From Anniella stebbinsi (taxonomy: Eukaryota; Chordata; Lepidosauria; Squamata; Anniellidae), in the NCBI GenBank assembly GCA_029215795.1, contig JARDYH010000007.1:81665763-81729762 (forward strand): 64,000 nt of DNA, in the 5' to 3' direction. The notes beneath the pieces are model-generated. The model ran no database searches. It saw nothing but the letters and a program-made list of their open reading frames with translations, and was not told the DNA's origin. Shown piece by piece: positions 10,255 to 20,933 of the stretch; position 1 is the stretch's first letter, and each line of letters begins with the position of its first letter. Made by a program: the position numbers and the translations under genes.

Positions 10255-10815
10255 TGATTGGGTTTGCACAACATGCGAACCCACACTCAATGTCTGAGTA
10301 TGGGTTCCTGTTGAACCATGGTTTGTTGTTGAACTACGTATTACGTGTTCTTTGAACCCAGGACATTTTTCCAAAGGTGGCTTGTTAACCATATAGGTGT
10401 GGCTTCTTGAGAAACCATGGCTGAATTTGGACAACACGATAGTCAATGGTGGGGTAATAATCAACTTTACAGTTGTTCATCTAGGGGGTACTCCCCACAC
10501 AACATGGTAATAAATAATCAACTGTGGTGTGGATTAGGATCAGCGCTGAGTTGACTATGGCAGCATTCGGACAACACGATAGTCAATACAACTGACGATT
10601 GTTCCCCCCCCACCCAGTTGCTTATTGTGTCGTCCGAATTCAGCCCATGGCTTGTTGTTGGGTTGTTCAGGGTGGTTAACAAGCCACACCGCATGGTTAA
10701 TAAGCCACCCTGTGGAAAATGTCCTGGGTTCAGACAACACACACTAACCCATGGTTCAACAACAACCCAGTCAACCACAGTGCATGGGTTAGCATGTTGA
10801 GTGAACAACCTTAGT
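10255..10815. mobile_element. MITE D (AACCCACACTCA) interrupted by MITE B
   Basis: GGTTTGCACAACATGCGAACCCACACTCAATG-like sequence (10259 on) and the inverse CATGGGTTAGCATGTTGAG (10785-10803) are the outer arms. The inner part has GGCTTGTTAACC and its inverse. The two halves are separated by MITE B at 10419-10645, so B inserted into D. The complete uninterrupted form is at 32401-32723. Confidence 0.7.
10416..10648. mobile_element. 227-bp MITE B, inserted into MITE D
   Basis: This is the reverse-oriented copy of the 6438-6663 element: GGCTGAATTTGGACAACACG at one end and CGTCCGAATTCAGCC at the other. CAT flanks both ends, a 3-bp target duplication. Confidence 0.75.
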
Positions 10816-10829
10816 ACAATGTCCAGAGG

Positions 10830-10972
10830 GTACCGTGTTAGTCTTTGCAGCAAAACCAACAAAGAATCTTGTGACACCTTAAAGAATAACAATTTTATTC
10901 TGGGATGCTCTTGGCCATATAGCCCATGAAAGCTTAAGCCAGAATAAAGGTATTATTCTTTCAGTCATTTAG
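10830..10972. mobile_element. Penelope-like element end
   Basis: The order GTACCGTGTTAGTCTTTGC, CTTGTGACACCTTAAAG, AACAATTTTATTCTGG, then GCCCATGAAAGCTTAAGCC and CAGAATAAAGG is the mirrored structure typical of Penelope-like element ends in vertebrates. A related copy is at 60455-60630. The family call is from memory of that structure. Confidence 0.5.
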
Positions 10973-11436
10973 TATAGTTTCTAACTTTTCATGACGTACA
11001 CAACTTGCATGCGGAACGCCATTACATCATCCTTCCAAGACAGCAGAGGGAAGAACCAACTGAGAGTCACTCAGACGCCCAAACACTGCTGGTGGTGCCA
11101 CAGTGTGTTTGCACTGCAGCAGGTCAAAGGGAGGATATAGTTTGCCACCAGGTATCAGAGCTTTTAAACTTTTTTTCCCTCCTGTTCCCATTGTCTCAGG
11201 TATCTCTTCCGTTTGTTCATAGGCTTCCAAAGTCAACAGTGCAGCCTAATGACAAGGAAGCTGGCTAGGCAGGTGGCTCAATTGTCAATGGTGGTGATGG
11301 AGAAGAACACAGGAATGGCTTTAATAGAAGACCGTAAATCGTAAAGAGCGATAAAAAGGCCCTCATGCCCTTTCCGATCAGGCTGACATAAAGCAGGAAC
11401 AGTGGTGCAGCTAAGTGAATTTAGGCGCTAGACTAA
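10973..11436. other. Intergenic, unassigned
   Basis: Unique-looking sequence; no gene and no recurring repeat seen. Confidence 0.4.
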
Positions 11437-11438
11437 AA

Positions 11439-11563
11439 GCACAATCCTATGCCTGTGTAGACGGGGGGGGGGGGGAGTCCTACAGCTCCCAGCATTCCCC
11501 AACCAGCTGGGGAATGCTGGGAGCTGTAGGACTTCTTCTGTCTACACAGGCATAGGATTGCAC
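11439..11563. mobile_element. Palindromic MITE E (GCAATCCTATGCCTGTGTAG)
   Basis: GCACAATCCTATGCCTGTGT and CCTACAGCTCCCAGCATTCC on the left are mirrored on the right almost perfectly, around an AACCAGCTGG centre. A G-run near 11463-11475 is the main asymmetry. Fragments recur at 23160-23217 and 55310-55400. Confidence 0.75.
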
Positions 11564-12355
11564 CCTACATAGTCTTACACGTTGGGAAGGGATGTTGAAA
11601 TGGCCATGTGCCTTGCTTCAGTTGTAAAGCACACAACTAACACTTCTCTTCCCCCCACTGCCATTCCATGCTTTAAAACTGCATCTACATTTGTGATGTT
11701 ACAAAACAACAGCAGCAACACAGCTGTTTGCCAACCCTGTTTTCTCAATAAACAAACAAACAAGCTCTCGGACATGTGCAGTTTTGCATCTTAAACTCAT
11801 TTAAATCATAGGGACTGCTATCATGACTACAGGAATAAAATGGAGTTTGCTTCTGGGTATTTATCTGAGGGGCCTGTGGGCTGCTGGGCTCTGGATTTGA
11901 GCCTCAACAACCGACCCTAGCTACACCACCGAGCAGGAAGAGCAATACTGAAATGGATGGAGCTTTGCCAGCGAAAGTATGGGAAGAACTGGGCCCGAAG
12001 ACTTTCGACACTTCCAAAGGAGGGAGGACACTGGGTGTGTCATACGTAGCCAAGCCAAACCTCAGAAGGACAATATTTGACAGCTCCGTCCGACGAGAAC
12101 CAGGAAATGACAGTAGCGGTAATTGACTTCTGTTTGTGTAACAGGGTATTTCCCATGGATACAGGTGGCATTGTCAGGAGCACAAGGCTCGCTTCATCTC
12201 TTGCTTTGGCCTGCTTCATCTCTTGCAAGGTCTTCCGCTAGGTGTGTTTATACAACCTGGCTCCCTCCGCATCCTTCCCTCTTCCGGAACATGCTTCTGG
12301 TGCCGCGGATCTGCAATTTGCATGGGAAAAAAGCAACACAAGGATGACTGGCCCA
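11564..12355. other. Intergenic, unassigned
   Basis: No gene recognised. A local near-duplication GCTTCATCTCTTGC occurs at about 12190 and 12211. Confidence 0.4.
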
Positions 12356-12359
12356 TAGG

Positions 12360-12640
12360 ATGTAGCAATGGATGCCAATTTGGATGGCTTCAAAATGGGA
12401 TTTCACATATTCACGGAGGAGAAGGCTATCGATGGCTGCTAGTCATTATGTTTATACCTTACCTCCAGTATCAGGGGCAGTATCCCAATTCCAGTTGCTG
12501 GGAAACATAAGTGGGAGGGTGATGTTGCATTCATGTCCTGCCAGTGGGCTTCCCATGGGCATCCGGTTGACCACTATGGGAACAGAATCCTGGAGTAGAT
12601 AAGCCTTTGTTCTGACTCAGTGTGGCTCTTATGTCCTTGT
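12360..12640 (+). mobile_element. CR1/L2-like LINE 3' end, plus strand
   Basis: It shows the order seen in all copies of this family: a TTTGGATGGCTTCAAAA coding remnant, CGATGGCTGCTAGTC, TTACCTCCAGTATCAGGGGC, CAGTTGCTGGGAAACA, and a tail with GACTCAGTGTGGCTCTTATG. The reading frame is broken. Confidence 0.65.
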
Positions 12641-12644
12641 TTGA

Positions 12645-13010
12645 ATATCCTGCCAATCAGTTCATCCCATGAGATTGACAGGAGATCCAGAACCAAAGAA
12701 AAGGACGTACTTCTTTTCAGAGCAAGTCATTAATTTACAGAACACACTGCCACAAGATGTGGTGAGGACCACCAGCCATCAAAGGGATTAGACAAATTCA
12801 TGGTGTCTAAGTCTACCAATGGCTACAAGTCAAAATGGCTATATATAACCACCAGGTCTTGAGGCTACTGGGCCACTGGGTTCCAGATGCTGATGGTGGG
12901 GCACTCTTTGTGAGATTTTTGAAGGCATCCAGTTGACCACTGTGGGTAACAGTAGGCTGGTTTAGCCAGGCCTTTATTCTGATCCAGCAGGGCTCTTCTC
13001 ATGTTAGAGG
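12645..13010 (+). mobile_element. CR1/L2-like LINE 3' end, second plus-strand copy
   Basis: A second, more complete copy lies directly downstream, beginning within ORF2 (CATCCCATGAGATTGACAGG) and ending TTCTGATCCAGCAGGGCTC. The adjacent copies are independent insertions or a local duplication. Confidence 0.6.
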
Positions 13011-13055
13011 AGATGTGCTCCTGGATGGGTATATTCAACCAAGTAACCAAATGTC

Positions 13056-13516
13056 ACTTGTTCAGACTCAGACAAACCAAATAGGACCAGAGAGTAATAG
13101 CAATTCCATAAATGCACCACACTACTCATAGTGGAAATATTTCATACAAATATCAATGTTTTATTGGCTCATCTGATGAAATGTTGAAACAGATTGCACA
13201 ATTCTGGAGTCACCGTTTGTTATTTGTCTATTGCTTATAGTTATTGTAGAACCAATTGAGCAAACATATATATTTGTACATGAGATTTTATTAATTTTTG
13301 TATATATTCATTACTATTGATGTACAATTTTATGGAGTAGGTTTTTGCTCATTGTTAAGCTCAGATGAGCCAATAAAACATTGATATTTGTATGAAATAT
13401 TTCTACTATGAGTAGTGTGGTACATTTATGGAATTGCTATTACTCTCTAGTCCTATTTGGTTTGTCTTGTGCTTGTGAGGGCTCCTCTCTGTGTTTGTTG
13501 ACTTGTTCAGACTCAG
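13056..13516. mobile_element. 430-bp inverted-repeat element with 16-bp target duplication
   Basis: About 105 bp at 13071-13175 (CAAACCAAATAGGACCAGAG ... GGCTCATCTGA) is mirrored at 13361-13467 with few mismatches, around an AT-rich core of about 185 bp. A perfect 16-bp direct repeat ACTTGTTCAGACTCAG flanks it at 13056-13071 and 13501-13516. That length of duplication fits target-primed retroposition better than a cut-and-paste transposon. A head-to-head Penelope-like pair is one possibility. Confidence 0.65.
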
Positions 13517-13564
13517 CCAGGCCTGTCAGTTGGGTGGTGTCTAAGCCAAATAAGACCAGTTATG

Positions 13565-13850
13565 TCAGAGCCGGCCCTACCAGTAGGCAAAGTGAGGCAG
13601 TTGCCAAAGGTAGCACATCCTGGAAGGTGGCAGCAAAGTCCTGGAAGGAAAGCCCTGTGCACCACATGGCCTGGCCTGCACCCTCTAAGGTAGCTGATGC
13701 CTTCAGTTGCAGTGGAAGATGCTGTCCTGTCATCAGTATTGAAGCCGGTCCAGTTGGTTTTCATACATGGAATGAGATGAGGTGCCATCTTGTTCTTCAC
13801 TTTAGGAAGCAAAATGACTTTGGCCAGCCCTGGGTTATGTTTTAAATTCC
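13565..13850 (+). mobile_element. Family F (GCCGGCCCTACC) repeat
   Basis: It begins AGCCGGCCCTACCAGTAGGC and runs through GAGGCAGTTGCC, GGTGGCAGCAAAG, ATGCTGTCCTGTCATCAG and a GCCATCTTGTTCTTC end. The long open frames on both strands here are translations of this repeat. Confidence 0.65.
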
Positions 13851-14344
13851 CTGCATTCATCCTGGTGTTGGACCTTGGCATATGGAATGGAACTGAATCA
13901 GGAACTGCTGTCTTAATGCAGGGACGTTTCTACATTTAACAGTGTTAAATCCAGTGCTAAAAGTGTATTGTTGCAATGAGAATGCCCATAGCAGGAGTCA
14001 TGGTGTGGGGCTTACTTTTCAATCCATGTAGACTTTCCCCAACTCCCACATGACCCAACAAAGTGAATCAGCTACCACAAGCCCAAATAGCCGACAGGAG
14101 AGCTCTGTAGGTTTTGCATACACTGACAGCTGCAGGCAGAACAATTTGTGCTCATGCTGGCTGATTCACACAAATGGTTCATCAGGGACCAGCTTGCAGA
14201 GGTGAGATATGACCATGAATCACCCCAAATCTGGGAAGATATATTGGAAGTTACCATATAGGGCCCGGAGCCTGGTTTGAAGGCACATGATACAATGACT
14301 TTATTGAAGCTAAGCACGTCTGGGCCCAGTTAGACCTAGTGAGG
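13851..14344. other. Intergenic, unassigned
   Basis: No gene or recurring repeat family seen. Confidence 0.4.
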
Positions 14345-14905
14345 GATGGGAATGTGTCCTACTTCAAATAGCAGATCAGGGGCCTTGAAGTTGCCCATCC
14401 AGAGTTAGCACCTGGACAGCAGACTGCGCAGACACACAGGTCGGCCTTGTTGAGCTCACAGAAAACGCTAACCCACACTCAGTGGTGAGGTGTAGGTTGT
14501 TGCTGAACCATGGATTTGTTGAACCATGGATTAGCATGTCGTCCAAACCCAAGACATTTTCGGCAAGGTGGCTTGTTTGAGAAAAATAAACCACACTGCA
14601 GGCTTAACAAGCCACCTTGCAGAAAATGTACTGGGTTCTGACAACATGCTAAGACACAGTTCAACAAATAATCCATACTCAGCCATTGAATGTGGGTTAG
14701 CGTGTTGTGTAAACCCAGCCAGAGTCTTCCCCATTCTGATGAGTTGAACTGTATTTCTGCTAAATAACATCGGTTATTTCTAAATTAGTGTTTATACATA
14801 TAATCAGCATATGCATATTTGATGCAAATTAAAAGTCCTCTTTGGACCATTTTGGTGATGCATTTCCTCTTTTTTGCAGGTGCTTAAGTGGCCACCATAG
14901 TCAAA
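14345..14905 (-). mobile_element. Family C repeat, minus strand, split by MITE D
   Basis: The left part (GGCCTTGAAGTTGCCCATCC, AGCACCTGGACAGCAG) and the right part (GAACTGTATTTCTGC, ATCAGCATATGCATATTTGA, GTGGCCACC) belong to one family C copy in reverse orientation. MITE D at about 14463-14722 separates them. Confidence 0.6.
14463..14722. mobile_element. MITE D inserted into family C
   Basis: It opens AACGCTAACCCACACTCAG and closes GGGTTAGCGTGTTGTGTAAA. The interior carries GGTGGCTTGTTTGAG and its inverse. It is shorter than the 323-bp copy at 32401. Confidence 0.65.
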
Positions 14906-14992
14906 TGGGTATTCCTATGGAATATACCTTGAGCTCCATAGCAGAAGAATGGTGAAATATAAGTCAATAAATATATATTGCAGTAGTGAATG

Positions 14993-14995
<3 letters not shown>

Positions 14996-15037
<42 letters not shown>
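14996..15037 (+). repeat. (CT)n microsatellite
   Basis: About twenty CT units. Confidence 0.95.
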
Positions 15038-15040
<3 letters not shown>

Positions 15041-15244
15041 CCTACCCAGCCTTCATTTCCCACAATACCCCAGAGTGATGCTACATCAGACAGAGTGGAG
15101 CACTGTGGGAAATTTAAAATGGCAGCTCATAATCATCCCCCGCCTGGAAAGCCATAGGAAGGGGCCTACGAAGGCATTTTGCTGAGGGACCCTTCAGGCC
15201 TGGAGCTGACTGCCCAGGTGCAAGTTGTGGTCAGGAGAAAGGAG

Positions 15245-15650
15245 CACTTGCTAATAATAATAATAATAATAATAATAACGATTTATTTCTTTCCCGCCTC
15301 TCCGTCTAGATCGAGGCGGGGAACAACAACATGATAAAATACATAAAACTAATTAAAACATGACAAATATTATTAAAACTGCATTAAAACATCCTAAAAC
15401 ATCCTAAAAACATTCTAAAAATTACACTGGATATGCCTGCCGGAAGAGAACAGTCTTTATAGCTTTCTTAAATTCTAAAAGACTGTTAAGTTGACGAGTC
15501 TCCTCCGGCAGGTCATTCCACAGTCTGGGAGCGGCAGAAGAGAAGGCAGATTAAGGGATTGTCTTTCTCATAGGAGAGAAGGACTCTGGTATGCTACCTC
15601 AAAAGTAGAAATCTGTAGTGAGATCTTTCAGTTTACTTGGGGGAAGGAAT
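15245..15650. repeat. GGGCGG-block repeat with (TAA)n start
   Basis: A (TAA)n run at 15252-15279 leads into GATTTATTTCTTTCCCGCC and ATCGAGGCGGGGAAC, then an A-rich part with repeated CATCCTAAAA. The body (CAGGTCATTCCACAGTCTGG) resembles the 8680 copy. Confidence 0.55.
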
Positions 15651-15759
15651 GGTAAAGTGTGTAAGAAACAATAAAGACAATAAAATAATAAATACAATTA
15701 AATAATAAATAAATATCCCTGGATGTTCAGGGATGTCTCCGATATGTGCCAATTTTTTT

Positions 15760-16330
15760 TTAAAAAAAGTTCTCCCTCTGTCCCTTATTCTTGGTGGAAA
15801 GTCTATGGCTCAGCAGCTGTCCCTCAAATCTGTCTGAATTATTCGGAATTTGCTTGCAGCTGTGTCTAATAGCTGCTAGATAGAAGCCATTGTAGCGACC
15901 ATGAAACTTAACAGTGAAGGGGGGGTCTTCTTGGCTCAGCTGCATGGCTTGCTCAGATCCACCGCGCAGAGCAGGACTGAGAGAAATAGCGCTACTAGTC
16001 AAAAAATCACCAACAACAATGGTTTCATTAGCCTGATTCAGACAGTGCGAGACTCTGTGCTCGGTTCTCATGTTATTATGGAGCAACCAGCCTTCCCCCT
16101 CTCCTAATACTACACAGGGAGACACCATTGTGTCCCTTGATTCAAGGTCATTAGTCTGCAATCGACCCTCGTTTGGGCAGCTTTTTGTAGAGCCCAGAGT
16201 TTGAGAGCTACGAAGCACAGGCTCAGTGTAGAAGACTATAGCATGGCTAACACAGGGATCACTTGTGATCAAAGCAAAGTATTCTGAAAAGGAAGCAGTC
16301 TGTGCAAATTCCCAGGGTTTACTTGCAACA
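15760..16330 (-). other. Long minus-strand open frame, function not recognised
   Basis: A minus-strand frame of 226 codons starts at 16440 and ends at 15760. I recognise no domain. The start-proximal part (16335-16440) lies in a repeat seen elsewhere (repeat H), so any real frame would have to begin inside it. No splice signals, neighbours or codon-bias evidence support a gene. It may be the interior of an unrecognised transposon or chance. Confidence 0.2.
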
Positions 16331-16334
16331 TCAT

Positions 16335-16615
16335 TCAGGAGGTGGGGAACTTTGGCCCATGGGCCAAATGTGGACCTCCTAGGCCTCTCCAAATAGATAG
16401 CTGCTCTCTCCCCAGGCCACACCCCATTTCCCAAGGCCATACCCCCTCACCAGCCACACTCTAGGTTGTTCCTCTATAACTCCACCCACTTTGGGCTCTG
16501 GCTCCACCTGCTTTTAGTTCTGGCCACACCCACTGCTGGAATGTGAACCCTGAAAGATTTCAACTGAGGTTATGCAGAGCTCAACCGGAAAAATGTTCTT
16601 CACCCCTGAAATAAA
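16335..16615 (+). repeat. Repeat H (TTTGGCCCATGGGCC)
   Basis: GGGGAACTTTGGCCCATGGGC is followed by CCACACCCC-rich sequence with several short ...CCACACCCAC units. Diverged relatives are at 33735-34015 and 46745-47020. Confidence 0.5.
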
Positions 16616-16625
16616 ACAGTAATCA

Positions 16626-17057
16626 TACCCTCCAACCGACCTATTGATCAGGGACAGGAACTCACAGTCCCTATTTTGCCTTTTGGGGATGCCTTTAAAA
16701 ATGTTTAGGACGAACTGGCTTTCCTTCCACTGTTTACTAATTTACCTTGGTTCAGAAGTTGGTACACAACAGCCTACTATTATAGGTTGTGTGGGTCTGT
16801 TTGCTTTTTTACTCTACATCCTGGGTTGCGAACCACTCAATCAACCCCAGAAGCTGCACCTTCAGCAGTGGCATGATCTGCAGCAATGATGTGCAGGTCT
16901 CCCTGGTTAAAAAAAAGTTGGCCATCCCACATACAGCATGCAGAGAGGTGAGCTTCCAGTACTTCATAATAGTGGAAGGCATGATGGTGACCAAGTGATC
17001 TTTGGTTAGAGATTAATAGGGGGTCCCTGTTTTATCTGAGAAATGTTGGGAGCATAT
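16626..17057. mobile_element. Possible MITE with CATACCCTCCAAC ends
   Basis: CATACCCTCCAAC at the left and GTTGGGAGCATATG at the right form an imperfect inverted repeat, with AGGGACAGGAACTC / GGGGGTCCCTG inside. No coding frame is retained. Confidence 0.35.
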
Positions 17058-17361
17058 GAAATTTTGAACAATGGGTGCACAATTGTTACTTAGTCACTAC
17101 AGGGCATCCAGGAAATGTGTCTCTCGCAGCACCTCCATTGTGGGAAAGTCCTATTTTGCCCAAACCCGTACCATAATATTCTTCTCCGTTTGGAGGTTTG
17201 GACAAGAGAGGGGCAATGGAGCCAAGAGTACTGTTAGCTTGGTGACTTCCTTTATAATCCTAGCACAGTTGTCAAGTACCTTCCTTTTGTTAGGGAGGCT
17301 GGCTGATTGCCCATGGTGTAGTGCAGCCATAATTCCCAGGGTTGGAGTGCTGGGAATTGTT

Positions 17362-17865
17362 ATTGACTGAGTTCAGATGACACTTTAGGCGATGGAGGGG
17401 GGAATAACATACTCACGGTGTGTTATTTTTGCAGCACCCACCACACAACATGTTGACCCTCCCCCCGTCGCGCAGCTGAAAGTCCCAGCACCCTTCTGGG
17501 CTGCTGCGTCTCCTCCCTCCCTCTCCCTCAGTCCTCTGGCCGTATCCCATCATTCACTGCAAGTTCTGCCGGCTGTATCGGAGCAGCCGGGTTTTTTTGG
17601 CTGCTCCGGATGGCAAACTCTATGACCGAGTGGAATAATACATGGAGAGAGGGGGGTTCCCGTCACATGACACTTTAAACAACAGATGTCAGGATAAACA
17701 ATGTGCAAGCCCATTGTTTTTCTCCGTTGTTTAATTGCCCCAAATAGCCTACTGTCAGTTGTGTGTGCATTGTGTGTTGCCCTCCACAGGACACAATAAG
17801 CAACACAACTGACGGTTGCCTCTTTCCCCCTCTGTTGATTATCGTGTGGTCTGAACTGAGCCATT
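17362..17865. mobile_element. 498-bp MITE I with GACTGAGTTCAGATGACAC ends
   Basis: The element is 17365-17862, with ends GACTGAGTTCAGATGACAC and GTGTGGTCTGAACTGAGCC. The flanking ATT is present on both sides. The ends resemble those of MITE B (GGCTGAATTC), so the two may share a transposase source. Confidence 0.65.
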
Positions 17866-18125
17866 GAGTACAGACATTAACATCATTTGCCACCACCACC
17901 ACCACCTAAGAATTCCCTGTTCCCTCTGAGCTTAGCAGCAATTCCTACAGTAGTTGGAGGGGTAGGGAATGGATTTTCCCAACAACAGTAAATTGCTGCC
18001 AAATCTCCTTGTTGCAAAGTATTTTGGTCTTGAATGGGCAATTAAGACCCATTAGCTTCACAAGCAAATGAGCATCAGCCTCGGTCATAGCCTTCTAGCC
18101 TAGGGTGAGATGTGTTGTATTTGTC
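17866..18125. other. Intergenic, unassigned
   Basis: A (CAC)n patch near 17890 and otherwise nothing recognised. Confidence 0.4.
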
Positions 18126-18129
18126 TTTG

Positions 18130-18262
18130 AATGAAAGTAACTATTTCTAAATTTGCTTCTATACCTATTTGCATCTATACATATAAACAAGTGATATGCA
18201 GCTCTGTGCCTTCTTTTGTCCTCTCTGCTTTAGTGATGCATTTCCTTGTTTCTGGCAATGTG
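18130..18262 (-). mobile_element. Family C fragment
   Basis: TTTCTAAATTTGCTTC, ATACATATAAAC and TTTTGTCCTCTCTGC match the AT-rich half of family C in reverse orientation. Confidence 0.45.
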
Positions 18263-18475
18263 ACCATTTGCTACCACAAGAGGTAGTGATGGCCATCAAT
18301 TTGGACGGCTTTAAAGGGGGGTTAGATAAATTCCTGGATTGGCTATCCATGACTACTAGTCCTGATGGCTATGTGCTACCTCCAGTATCAGAGGCACTAA
18401 GTCTATGCACACCAATTGCTGGGGAACATGAGTGGGAGGGTGCTGTTTCAGTCATGTCCTACATGTGAGCTTCCC
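18263..18475 (+). mobile_element. CR1/L2-like LINE 3' end, plus strand
   Basis: The in-frame remnant reads like the C-terminus of ORF2 (NLDGFKGGLDKFLDWL), then GATGGCTATGTGC, CCTCCAGTATCAGAGGC and the GGGGAACATGAGTGGGAGGG tail. The frame ends at a stop as in the parent family. Confidence 0.65.
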
Positions 18476-18620
18476 ATGCATGGTGTGAAGGAAGTAGAAA
18501 GTGGGCAGGGAGACATTTTTCTCCCTCTCTCATAATACTAGAACCCAATGGAGTCATCCCATGAAGCTGATTGGTGGGAGATTCAGGACAGATAAAAGGA
18601 AGTATTTCTTCACACAACAC
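18476..18620 (+). mobile_element. CR1/L2-like LINE, ORF2 fragment, plus strand
   Basis: AGTGGGCAGGGAGACATTTTT, CTCATAATACTAGAACCC and GATTGGTGGGAGATTCAGG are the part that normally precedes the tail. Here it follows a tail, so it is a separate copy. Confidence 0.6.
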
Positions 18621-19280
18621 ATAGAGCTCCATCACACCTAATTTTTCCCCCTGGTTTGCCTCTGTGGTTTTTGGTTTTTTTACCTCTGAGGCAGAAGTGC
18701 GTCAAGCTTATGATCCCTTTCACCTGAATAGCTACTCTTTAGCTCCTTTGCTCTTCCACTCCACTCCACCCCTCCCCTTCTCTTTCTCCCTCCAGTCAGG
18801 TCCTGGCAGATGAGCACTTCAACCAGACTGCTTTTCTGCCTGGCAAAAATGGAACGACCCTTTACTCTGGCTTTTTGGGGGTATCCAGGGAGTTCAATCC
18901 TGTCTCTGCAGAGATTCAGGGTGTTGTATGATTAAAAAAAATGCTTTCAAGCCTGGGATGCAAGTTTTGGGTTTTATACTGAGGCTTGGAGCTGGCTGCT
19001 GGGAGATCGCTTTTCCCTGCCAGGACCTGATGCAATCCATTCAAGCCCCCAGTTCCTTTAACACTATATGGAGGCTTAGGGCGCATTAAATGCACTTAGG
19101 GAAAATAATCTGGACTTTTGGCATTCTAGGAAAGGCTGGGGAAGAGGCGGAGTGTCAGCAGGACAGGCACAGCATCATGCGAGTACCGTGCTGCAAATCC
19201 GCACACCAGGCATGGCAAAAGTGCACTAAATCGCTGGTGTAATGGTCATAGTTAACTATGGAAATCGCTTCCTCAATAAT
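18621..19280. other. Intergenic with a spaced inverted repeat
   Basis: CAGTCAGGTCCTGGCAG near 18794 is mirrored by CTGCCAGGACCTGATG near 19017, about 220 bp apart. The rest is unassigned. Possibly a diverged MITE. Confidence 0.4.
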
Positions 19281-19285
19281 GTGCA

Positions 19286-19403
19286 TCATAGAATCATAGA
19301 ATAGTAGAATTGGAAGGGGCCTATAAGACCATCAAGTCCAACTCCCTGCTCAATGCAGGAATCTACCCTAAAGCATCCCTGACAGATGGTTGTCCAGCTG
19401 CAT
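19286..19403 (-). mobile_element. CR1 LINE 3' end, minus strand
   Basis: The CR1-type terminus in reverse, CATAGAATCATAGAATAGTAG, is followed by TTGGAAGGGGCCTATAAG and CAAGTCCAACTCCCTGC. Plus-strand CR1 copies end in the inverse of this. Confidence 0.8.
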
Positions 19404-19520
19404 CACTTTGGAGAGTTTTAAAAGGGGATTGGACAAATTCCTGGAGGAGAAGACTATCAATAGCTCCTTATCTGATAGCTCTAGGCTACCTCCAGTGGTG
19501 TTTTGTTTGAACAGTTTTAC
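19404..19520 (+). mobile_element. CR1/L2-like LINE fragment, plus strand
   Basis: TTTAAAAGGGGATTGGACAA, TCCTGGAGGAGAAG and CTACCTCCAGTGG are part of the same tail as at 12360. It abuts the minus-strand CR1 piece. Confidence 0.55.
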
Positions 19521-19554
19521 TGTATTGGGTACATTAGAATATGGCTTAGGTTCA

Positions 19555-19577
19555 ACACACACACACACACACACACA
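19555..19577 (+). repeat. (CA)n microsatellite
   Basis: About eleven CA units. Confidence 0.9.
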
Positions 19578-19699
19578 AATGGGTATTCTTCTAAAACAAA
19601 ACAGCATGAGATTATATGACCAACAGGGATTTTTTTTTATTCCCCCAGATTCCTTCCCTCTCTGTTTGAAATAAAATAAAATAAGGAAAAGCAAAGTTG

Positions 19700-20930
19700 C
19701 TCAGTTTTTAAAAAGCTAGGTCCTTGGTTTAATTGTCTGACCAAGATAATTTTTTTTATCCAGATGATTATGGAGGAAGAGCCCTATTTAGTGTGCCAGG
19801 GCTGGAACCATTTCTCACTTGTCTGTAGCATCATTTCCTTGGTTGCAAAGCTGCCAGCAACCCTTAGATTCTGGAGCCTTGAAAAATCCCCCCCACCCCC
19901 GTAAGCCGCTATCCTTTTCCAAGAAGCTGAGGTTAGACTGGTATGATCAACATGTGCTGAAGATATGTACTCCCACTTTGCTGCCCTATCTTATTGTCTT
20001 CCATTTTCCATGCCTAACCTGCCTTCCAGGATTCTGAAAAGGGGAGGGGGGAGAGAAAAAGCACACACAAACAAACAATTATTGCATTTGGAATATTGCT
20101 GTCTCAGATGTTTGCATATCCCGCCACCGCCATTACTTTGCTTTTAAACACTTTGGGATGCTCTTAAAAAATAAAATGAAAGTCTGCTTCATAATACAAG
20201 GCCCCCAGCTGGTTCTTTACAAGTACATTTTTGTTTTAAGTAATAATCCCCATAGAGGGGCAAATTGCAGAAGAGATTTCCTTTTTCTTTTTCTTTTGTA
20301 GAGGTATAATAGACGGGTGGGAGGCATGGAGGAAGGAGACCAGGTCACACTGTTTTAGATTTAGGAAGGTGAAAGAGGTCCAATAAAAAGCAATCCGTTT
20401 TGAGAAACTGCGGGATAAGAATACTATGGCTGGGAGACAAGGCGATGGATAAGCAAGAAAGTCATGCTACAAGCAATAAAAATATAAAATGCACGTACAA
20501 TATCGCCTGCAGCAGGGGAGAACGGCTTGTTAAAAATTGGTTTCAAGACAAGTCACAGATCTGAACAGACTAAAACGCACCACGCGCGAGCCAGGCTCAG
20601 TTGCACCCATGAGCGTTGGAAGGAGATGGGGGGGGGGGGGAGGGGACACTATCCATATCACTTGGAAAGCCAAGTTCGTGGCTTCTAACTGGCCTAAATC
20701 TGTAAGTGATAAATTATATTCACATTCTGTTATCTGATCTTATTTTATATTTTTGGGGGGGAGGGATTTTTGGCTCTGGAGGGGGACTCATTCCCAGAAA
20801 AGAAGTCCAGAAGTGATTCTTCATGGCCCCAACGGATTGTCTAGGTTGTTTTCTTTGTTTTTTTTAAAAAAAGAAAAGCAGCAAAAAATAAATAAAACCC
20901 CTCTTCCCCACAAAGCACCAACCACACGCA
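19700..20930. other. Low-repeat intergenic island upstream of ID3
   Basis: No recurring repeat family was recognised here apart from homopolymer runs (G-run near 20629-20643). No gene is supported. Low repeat density close to a developmental gene makes it worth a conservation check, but nothing more can be said from sequence. Confidence 0.35.
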
Positions 20931-20933
20931 AGA

